From: an uncultured Flavobacteriales bacterium
Lineage (GTDB): Bacteria; Bacteroidota; Bacteroidia; Flavobacteriales_D; Parvicellaceae
DNA length: 12,925 nucleotides
NCBI GenBank assembly: GCA_938084875.1
Contig: CALKFX010000161.1
Coordinates: 1 to 12,925, forward strand
Direction of reading: 5' to 3'
Shown: positions 7,946 to 12,925 of the stretch, piece by piece
Layout: every line of letters starts with the position of its first letter
Numbering within the stretch: the stretch's first letter is position 1
Position numbers and translations under genes: made by a program
Notes under the pieces: generated by a model
Databases searched by the model: none
What the model saw: only the letters and a program-made list of their open reading frames with translations
Told to the model about the DNA's origin: nothing

Positions 7946-7966
7946 AATATGACACTTTGTCGTATT
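7946..7966. promoter_or_regulatory. Imperfect palindrome in the grpE promoter, candidate operator
   Basis: Nine-base arms AATATGACA and TGTCGTATT flank the trinucleotide CTT. They are complementary at eight of nine positions, and the one mismatch is a T/G pair. The GACA/TGTC core overlaps the TTTG (7956-7959) that would serve as the -33 element of the grpE promoter, so a bound protein would block or shape polymerase access. It is not the CIRCE/HrcA element (TTAGCACTC-N9-GAGTGCTAA). A heat-shock or stress operator is inferred from its place before grpE-dnaJ. Confidence 0.45.
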
Positions 7967-7987
7967 TTAAATTTGGTTCGTAATTTG
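7957..7987 (+). promoter_or_regulatory. Candidate promoter of grpE-dnaJ
   Basis: TTG at 7957-7959 is followed after 24 bases by TTTG at 7984-7987, within TAATTTGCAC; the rpsL and DUF4290 promoters have 23. The -7 element is one base short between TA and TTTG. A full TAAATTTG match exists at 7968-7975, but its nearest suitable TTG (7940-7942) is 29 bases before the TTTG, which is too far. The expected start near 7994 leaves about 20 bases before the ATG at 8016. One of the two is probably the real promoter. Confidence 0.5.
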
Positions 7988-8015
7988 CACAATAGAAGCA
8001 AAATATTCATCTGAA

Positions 8016-8540
8016 ATGAAGTCAAAGAAAAAGAAAAAGTTAAAAGAAGAATCCGTAGAAGAACCCAAAGTAGATTCAGCTAACGAGGCTTCTGAAGAAA
8101 GCGTTGTAAAAGAAATTAATATTGATTTTAAAGACAAATACGTTAGATTGTACTCTGAATTTGAGAATTACAGAAAAAGAACTGCAAGAGAGAAAATTGA
8201 CATTATTACCAACGCAAGTGAAAATGTTTTGAAAGAAATTATTCCAATCTTAGATGATTTTGAAAGAGCGATAGCTAACAATGAAAATGTAGAAGAAATA
8301 TCTACTATAAAAGAAGGATTTGAGTTGATACACAACAAAATTTTTAAAACCTTAACTAACCAAGGTTTAACACCAATGGATTCAATTGGGAAAAGTTTTG
8401 ACCCAGACATACATGAAGCTATAACTAAAATACCTGCCTCTAACGACAAAATGAAAGGCAAAGTTATGGACGTAATCGAAAAGGGATACACTTTAAATGA
8501 AAAAGTAATAAGATTTGCCAAAGTAGTTGTAGGAGAATAA
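8016..8540 (+). CDS. grpE: Nucleotide exchange factor GrpE
   Basis: GrpE is the cytoplasmic co-chaperone that releases ADP from DnaK and so resets its substrate-binding cycle. The 174-residue product has the family layout: a charged, disordered N-terminus (1-38, Lys-rich then Glu-rich), a long coiled-coil helix (about 40-95, with YSEFENYRKRTAREK and ILDDFERAI), and a C-terminal beta-wing domain (about 115-174) with the signature GKSFDPDIHEAI, GYTLNEKVIRFAKVVV. The ATG at 8016 is the only sensible start, as it gives the usual Lys-rich opening. It precedes dnaJ by 11 bp, and the candidate promoter and palindrome lie just upstream. DnaK itself is not in this window. Identification is certain. 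Confidence 0.97.
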   Translation: MKSKKKKKLKEESVEEPKVDSANEASEESVVKEINIDFKDKYVRLYSEFENYRKRTAREKIDIITNASENVLKEIIPILDDFERAIANNENVEEISTIKEGFELIHNKIFKTLTNQGLTPMDSIGKSFDPDIHEAITKIPASNDKMKGKVMDVIEKGYTLNEKVIRFAKVVVGE

Positions 8541-8551
8541 ATAGCTTTAAA

Positions 8552-9670
8552 ATGAGTAAAAAAGATTATTACCAAACACTAAACATTTCTAAAAACGCTT
8601 CTGAGGGTGAAATAAAAAAAGCTTACAGAAAGTTAGCCTTAAAATACCATCCTGATAAGAATCCAGGAAATAGTGCAGCGGAACAAAGCTTTAAGGAGGC
8701 AGCAGAAGCATATGAAATATTAAGTAATCCTCAAAAAAGACAGCAATATGACCAGTTTGGACATGCTGCCTTTGAAGGCGGTCAAGGATTTGGTGGCGGA
8801 GGTGGTGGAATGTCCATGGATGATATATTTGATCATTTTGGAGATATTTTTGGATCTTCATTTGGTGGAGGTGGTGGTTTTGGTAGAGGTGGTAGTGGAA
8901 GAAGAGTTCGGAAGGGTTCTAATCTTAGAGTCAAATTAAGGCTTTCATTAGAAGATATAGTAAACGGTGTTCAAAAGAAAATTAAAGTAAATAAGTTAGT
9001 TGCTGCGAGTGGTGTTGAATTTTCAACTTGTTCTACTTGTAACGGAACCGGACAAGTTACAAGAGTTACCAATACAATTCTTGGTGCTATGCAAACTGCA
9101 TCAACTTGTCCCAATTGTAAAGGGTCAGGACAAATTATTTCAAAAAGACCAGCAGGTGTAGACGCATCAGGTTTAGAGAAAAAAGAAACTATAATTGAAA
9201 TAGAAATTCCTGCTGGTGTAGAGGAAGGTATGCAATTAAGCATGCAAGGGAAAGGCAACGAAGCACCTGGTGGAGGAGTTGCAGGGGATTTAATTATCGC
9301 AATTGAAGAAATAGAACACGAACACCTAGTAAGAAACGGAACTGACTTACTATACCAACTTGGTATTTCATTTTCAGATGCGGCAATTGGAAAAACTATT
9401 GAAATTCCAATGGTTAGTGGAAAAGCTAAAATTAAAATTCCCCCGGGAACACAAAGCGGAAAAAATTTAAGATTAAGGTCTAAGGGTATTCCAGATGTGA
9501 ACGGTTATGGGAGAGGTGATATGATAGTGAATATTCAAGTGTTTACACCTCAAAAAATTTCTAAAGAAGAAAAAGAATTATTGCTAAAATTAAATGAAAG
9601 TGATAACTTCAAGCCCAAACCAAATCAAACTAAAAACTTTTTTGACCGAATGAAAAATCGTTTTGCTTGA
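8552..9670 (+). CDS. dnaJ: Co-chaperone DnaJ (Hsp40), reduced zinc region
   Basis: DnaJ delivers unfolded proteins to DnaK and triggers its ATPase. The 372-residue product begins with a complete J domain (about 4-68) with HPD at 33-35. A Gly/Phe-rich linker follows (about 74-122, with MDDIFDHFGDIF). Substrate-binding beta domains come next, through GTQSGKNLRLRSKGIPDVNGYGRGD, ending in a Lys-rich tail. The zinc region is unusual: only two CxxCxGxG motifs occur, at Cys160/163 and Cys186/189, instead of four. By alignment with canonical DnaJ they are motifs 2 and 3, which together form zinc centre II; the cysteines of motifs 1 and 4 (centre I) are gone. The frame is open, so this is not damage, and I recall the same form in other flavobacterial DnaJ proteins. 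It follows grpE by 11 bp. Confidence 0.96.
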   Translation: MSKKDYYQTLNISKNASEGEIKKAYRKLALKYHPDKNPGNSAAEQSFKEAAEAYEILSNPQKRQQYDQFGHAAFEGGQGFGGGGGGMSMDDIFDHFGDIFGSSFGGGGGFGRGGSGRRVRKGSNLRVKLRLSLEDIVNGVQKKIKVNKLVAASGVEFSTCSTCNGTGQVTRVTNTILGAMQTASTCPNCKGSGQIISKRPAGVDASGLEKKETIIEIEIPAGVEEGMQLSMQGKGNEAPGGGVAGDLIIAIEEIEHEHLVRNGTDLLYQLGISFSDAAIGKTIEIPMVSGKAKIKIPPGTQSGKNLRLRSKGIPDVNGYGRGDMIVNIQVFTPQKISKEEKELLLKLNESDNFKPKPNQTKNFFDRMKNRFA

Positions 9671-9682
9671 TTTTCGATATAA

Positions 9683-10609
9683 ATGTTTTCTAAAAAAATA
9701 ATTGAAATTAAGGGACTTCACAAATCCTATTCAGACCACAAAGCATTAGATAATATCAACCTTTCCATTGATGAGTCCAAAATTTTTGGATTACTTGGTC
9801 CAAATGGAGCAGGTAAAACTACTTTAATCAGAATTATTAATCAAATACTAGAACCAGATCAAGGAGAGGTGAAATTTGCCGGTGAAAATTTATCAAGAAA
9901 ACATATTCATTCCATTGGCTATCTTCCAGAAGAAAGAGGGTTGTATAAAAAAATGAAAGTTGGTGAACAAGTTCTATATCTTGCTCAACTTAAAGGACTT
10001 TCAAAAAAAGACGCAAAACAAAAATTAAGCCATTGGTTTGAGAAACTTGGTGCAGAAAATTGGTGGAACAAAAAAGTGGAGGACCTTTCGAAAGGAATGG
10101 CCCAAAAAATTCAATTTATTACCACCGTATTGCACGAGCCTAAAGTTTTAATTTTAGATGAACCACTTAGTGGATTAGATCCGGTTAATAGCCTTTTAAT
10201 AAAAAATGAAATACTTGAACTAAAGAAAAAAAATACAAGTATTATTTTATCAACCCATGACATGAATTCTGTGGAAGAAATTTGCGAGGAAGTTGCCATT
10301 ATCCATAACTCTAAAAAAATATTGCAAGGAAGCATTAATGAGATCAAAAAAAATTACGAAGAAAATTTATGGACTATTTTATATAGTGGCAACCAAATGA
10401 ACTTTACCAACGCAGTATGGGGAGGATGGGAACTTAAAAATCATACTAACTTAAATCAAAACATTAATAAAGCAGAAATTAAATTATTAAATGATTTTAC
10501 TATAAATAAATTTATTAAAGGAATAGTTGATCACGTTGAAATTTTAGAAATCAATAAAAAAATTCCAAGTATCAATGATGTTTTTATAAAAGCAACAACA
10601 GATGAGTAA
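9683..10609 (+). CDS. ABC-2 type exporter, ATP-binding subunit (NatA/YhaQ-like)
   Basis: This is the cytoplasmic ATPase of an ABC exporter whose membrane subunit is the next gene. In 308 residues it shows Walker A GPNGAGKT (39-46), a Q-loop region YLPEERGLY with Glu83 where Gln is usual, signature LSKGM (135-139) in place of LSGGQ, Walker B VLILDEP (155-161) with catalytic Glu160, and the switch His192 (STHDM). The C-terminal third (about 215-308) matches the DUF4162-type extension of NatA/YhaQ-like ATPases, where I recall the same Glu and LSKGM forms, so it is probably active. It starts 12 bp after dnaJ and overlaps the permease gene by 8 bp (ATGAGTAA). The substrate is unknown; NatA relatives in Bacillus have been tied to sodium export, but the family is broad. 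Confidence 0.9.
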   Translation: MFSKKIIEIKGLHKSYSDHKALDNINLSIDESKIFGLLGPNGAGKTTLIRIINQILEPDQGEVKFAGENLSRKHIHSIGYLPEERGLYKKMKVGEQVLYLAQLKGLSKKDAKQKLSHWFEKLGAENWWNKKVEDLSKGMAQKIQFITTVLHEPKVLILDEPLSGLDPVNSLLIKNEILELKKKNTSIILSTHDMNSVEEICEEVAIIHNSKKILQGSINEIKKNYEENLWTILYSGNQMNFTNAVWGGWELKNHTNLNQNINKAEIKLLNDFTINKFIKGIVDHVEILEINKKIPSINDVFIKATTDE

Positions 10610-11918
10610 AATTGGATTAATAATTTCTAGAGAATATCTCACTAGGGTAAAAAAGAAAACATTCATTTTAATGAGTTTTTTAGGTCCCTTGCTGATTGTT
10701 GGTTTTGTTTTATTAACTAGCTACTTATCTCAAGAAAACAAAGAAAAATATGAAATTCTAGTAGTAGATGAATCCCATTTATTTGATAGTATTCTAAGAA
10801 ATTCTGATAAATACCACCTGCAATGGGCACCTAATGGGAAGAACTACGACGAAGTTCAAGAAATTTTCAAAAAAGATGACCAACTAGATTTATTAGTGTA
10901 TTTACCGTTAAATTTAATTAAAACAAACTCTATGACGGCTAAGTGTTTGTATAAGGAAATACCGTCAACTGGAGTTCAAAAACATCTTTCAAGTATTATA
11001 AATGAAGCAATAGAACTATATCGTGTGAATTTCAATAACATTGATATTTCTACCTATAAGTCCATTAAAACTAAAATTAATTTAGATGTTGTTGATATTG
11101 AAAATAAAGAGAATAGAAATATTCAAAGAAAAGCGTTTGTAGGAATAGCTCTCGCTTTCTTTATTTATGGATTTATTTTTCTTTACTCTGTTCAAGTAAT
11201 GAGAGGAGTAATTGAAGAAAAAACAAATAGAATAGTTGAAGTAATAATTTCCTCTGTTTCTTCATTTGAACTAATGATGGCTAAAATTATTGGAGTTGGG
11301 CTAGTTGGAATTACTCAATTTATTATCTGGGCAATAGTTACCATGATTATGTCAATAACCATCTTTCCTCTTATAATAAAAGATAAGTACAACCCATCGC
11401 TTCAGATGAATTCCGATGAGTTAGTAAATAATAGTTTCAAAATTGATTCAAATAACGAAGCGATTCAATTTATAATCAATGAAGTTCAATGGTCTTATTT
11501 AATTGTTTTTTTCATATTGTTCTTTTTGGGAGGCTATTTATTATATAGTGGATTAATGGCAGCTATCGGTGCAGCAGTAGATGAAGAAGCAGATACCCAG
11601 CAGTTTCTTCTACCATTAACCATTCCCATGGTATTTGCAATTTTAATGGCTAGTAAAGTTATTGACGATCCTTCTTCATCTCTAGCATTTTGGCTAAGTG
11701 AAATACCATTTACATCTCCAATTATAATGATAGTAAGAATAGCAATGGGAATAGGAGATAGTAGTGTCGAAATGTGGGAAATTATTCTTAGTTTATTTTT
11801 ATTGACTATTACTTTTATTGGTACTTCCTGGCTGTCTGGAAGAATCTACAGAAAAGGAATTTTATCTTATGGTAAGAAAGCTAGTTATTCAGATCTTTTT
11901 AAATGGTTGAAAAATTGA
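10602..11918 (+). CDS. ABC-2 type exporter, permease subunit (NatB/YhaP-like)
   Basis: The 438-residue membrane protein is the partner of the ATPase encoded just before it. I see one N-terminal membrane helix (about 21-43), an extracytoplasmic domain of about 130 residues (45-175), then five more likely helices (178-200, 226-259, 298-325, 336-354 and 392-412) plus a hydrophobic re-entrant-like stretch IPFTSPIIMIVRIAMGIG (368-385). EEKTNRIVEVIISSVS (205-220) before the third helix is the coupling-helix sequence typical of ABC2_membrane_3 permeases. The large outer domain after helix 1 fits NatB/YhaP. Translation is probably coupled to the ATPase through the 8-bp overlap, and its own end overlaps the regulator gene by 16 bp. 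Substrate unknown. Confidence 0.9.
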   Translation: MSKIGLIISREYLTRVKKKTFILMSFLGPLLIVGFVLLTSYLSQENKEKYEILVVDESHLFDSILRNSDKYHLQWAPNGKNYDEVQEIFKKDDQLDLLVYLPLNLIKTNSMTAKCLYKEIPSTGVQKHLSSIINEAIELYRVNFNNIDISTYKSIKTKINLDVVDIENKENRNIQRKAFVGIALAFFIYGFIFLYSVQVMRGVIEEKTNRIVEVIISSVSSFELMMAKIIGVGLVGITQFIIWAIVTMIMSITIFPLIIKDKYNPSLQMNSDELVNNSFKIDSNNEAIQFIINEVQWSYLIVFFILFFLGGYLLYSGLMAAIGAAVDEEADTQQFLLPLTIPMVFAILMASKVIDDPSSSLAFWLSEIPFTSPIIMIVRIAMGIGDSSVEMWEIILSLFLLTITFIGTSWLSGRIYRKGILSYGKKASYSDLFKWLKN

Positions 11919-12925
11919 AGAAAATTCTAATCATAGATGACGAGCGTTCTATTAGAGCAACTTTAAAGGAAATATTAGAGTTTGAAAAATACCTAGTTGA
12001 AACTGCTCAAGATGGTATTGAAGGCTATAAAATGGCGGAGGAAAAAAACTTTGATTTAATATTTTGTGATATTAAAATGCCTAAAATTGATGGAATAGAA
12101 ACACTTAAAAAAATTGTAGAGAACAATATTTTAACACCTGTTGTTATGATTAGTGGACATGGAGATATTGAAACAGCTGTTCATACACTAAAAATTGGAG
12201 CTTTTGATTACATTGAGAAACCATTAGATTTAAATAGAGTTCTAACATGTGTTAAAAATGCATTAAATAACAATCATCTAAGAAAAGAAAATAGTATTTT
12301 AAAAAGAAAAATAAAATCTAAATCTGAAATAATTGGTCAAAGTCCAGAAATAAAATCTATACTAGAACTGATAACTAAAGTCGCAAATTCAAATGCAAGA
12401 GTCTTAATTACTGGATCTAATGGAACAGGAAAAGAATTAGTTGCCAATCAGATTCATGAAAAAAGTAGTAGAAATAAAAATTTATTTGTGGAAATAAATT
12501 GTGCCGCAATTCCATCAGAACTTATTGAAAGTGAATTATTTGGTCATGAAAAAGGTTCTTTTACATCTGCCCACAAACAAAAAATAGGGAAATTTGAACA
12601 GGCTAGTGATGGAACATTATTTCTAGATGAAATTGGCGATATGAGTCTTTCAGCTCAATCGAAAGTTCTAAGAGCTCTACAAGAAAATAAAATAACTAGA
12701 GTGGGAGGAAATAAATCAATTTCGGTAAAACCTAGAATTATAGCTGCAACAAATAAAAATCTTAAAAAGGAAATAGAGAATGGGAATTTTAGAGAAGATT
12801 TATTTCATCGTCTAAATGTTATCCCAATTAAAGTGCCATCGCTCAAAGATAGAATAGAGGATATTCCTTTGCTTTGTGATTATTTTATTGAAAAGATTTG
12901 TAAAGAACATGGGATTAAACAAAAA
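11903..12925 (+). CDS. Sigma-54-dependent response regulator (NtrC/AtoC family), 3' end cut by window edge
   Basis: This is a DNA-binding activator switched on by phosphorylation, which drives sigma-54 promoters by ATP hydrolysis. The frame is open from ATG at 11903 to the right edge (341 codons; the family usually has about 450). Residues 7-118 form a receiver domain with acidic pocket Asp12-Asp13, phosphoacceptor Asp56, Ser84 and Lys106. After a linker helix, an AAA+ domain starts at IIGQSPEIK (143-151): Walker A GSNGTGKE (171-178), ESELFGHEKG (209-218), the sigma-54 loop as GSFTSA (218-223) instead of GAFTGA, Walker B GTLFLDEIGDM (237-247), and arginine-finger region FREDLFHRLNV (296-306). 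The rest of the AAA+ domain and the HTH DNA-binding domain lie outside. It overlaps the permease gene by 16 bp. No histidine kinase is in view. Confidence 0.93.
   Translation, partial: MVEKLKKILIIDDERSIRATLKEILEFEKYLVETAQDGIEGYKMAEEKNFDLIFCDIKMPKIDGIETLKKIVENNILTPVVMISGHGDIETAVHTLKIGAFDYIEKPLDLNRVLTCVKNALNNNHLRKENSILKRKIKSKSEIIGQSPEIKSILELITKVANSNARVLITGSNGTGKELVANQIHEKSSRNKNLFVEINCAAIPSELIESELFGHEKGSFTSAHKQKIGKFEQASDGTLFLDEIGDMSLSAQSKVLRALQENKITRVGGNKSISVKPRIIAATNKNLKKEIENGNFREDLFHRLNVIPIKVPSLKDRIEDIPLLCDYFIEKICKEHGIKQK

Noticed and set aside
7913..8015. CIRCE element for HrcA control of grpE
   Set aside because: No TTAGCACTC/GAGTGCTAA arms are present; the palindrome there has an unrelated sequence.
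8512..8540. GGAG at the end of grpE as a Shine-Dalgarno site for dnaJ
   Set aside because: It is about 18 bases before the dnaJ ATG, too far to act, and no other gene in the window has one.
8748..8939. Open frame of 63 codons rich in Val and Glu
   Set aside because: It is a shifted reading of the Gly-rich linker of dnaJ, where GGT repeats avoid stops in another frame.

Overview
The window looks like an ordinary chromosomal segment of a low-GC (about one third G+C by eye) member of the Bacteroidota, most likely in or near the Flavobacteriia. Four things support this. A DUF4290-family gene, which I know only from Bacteroidota, lies directly before murA. The promoters fit the TTG-N19-TAnnTTTG type of this phylum. 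No Shine-Dalgarno sequence is visible before any start codon. The protein sequences (MurA with the PGGDKIGRRR loop, DnaJ with a shortened zinc region, UvrD) have the flavobacterial style.

Layout. Positions 1-2877 on the minus strand carry the start of the str operon, rpsL-rpsG-fusA; fusA runs off the left edge without its last few dozen codons. A 198-bp divergent gap (2878-3075) holds a strong rpsL promoter and a weaker candidate promoter plus palindrome for the plus-strand gene uvrD/pcrA (3076-5343). A consensus promoter then opens a block of DUF4290, murA and a secreted TlpA-like thioredoxin (5406-7912). A 103-bp gap with a palindrome and a promoter precedes the chaperone genes grpE and dnaJ. 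They are followed, with 12 bp or less between genes or with overlaps, by an ABC-2 type exporter (ATPase and permease) and a sigma-54-dependent response regulator, cut by the right edge (11903-12925). No stretch over 300 bases lacks a gene. I saw no tRNA, rRNA, CRISPR array, insertion sequence or convincing rho-independent terminator.

How the genes work together. The minus-strand genes make translation components. UvrD acts in DNA repair. DUF4290-murA-tlpA combines the first committed step of peptidoglycan synthesis with an envelope thiol-redox protein. The grpE-dnaJ-ABC-regulator block looks like one transcription unit linking protein-folding stress with an envelope exporter and a phosphorylation-controlled regulator; that link is inferred from gene spacing only.

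I found no clearly new biological system. The points most worth a second look are the Asp-for-Cys active site of MurA, the clean loss of one of the two zinc centres of DnaJ, a palindrome in the grpE promoter, a LexA-box-shaped palindrome before uvrD, and an altered GAFTGA loop in the sigma-54 activator.
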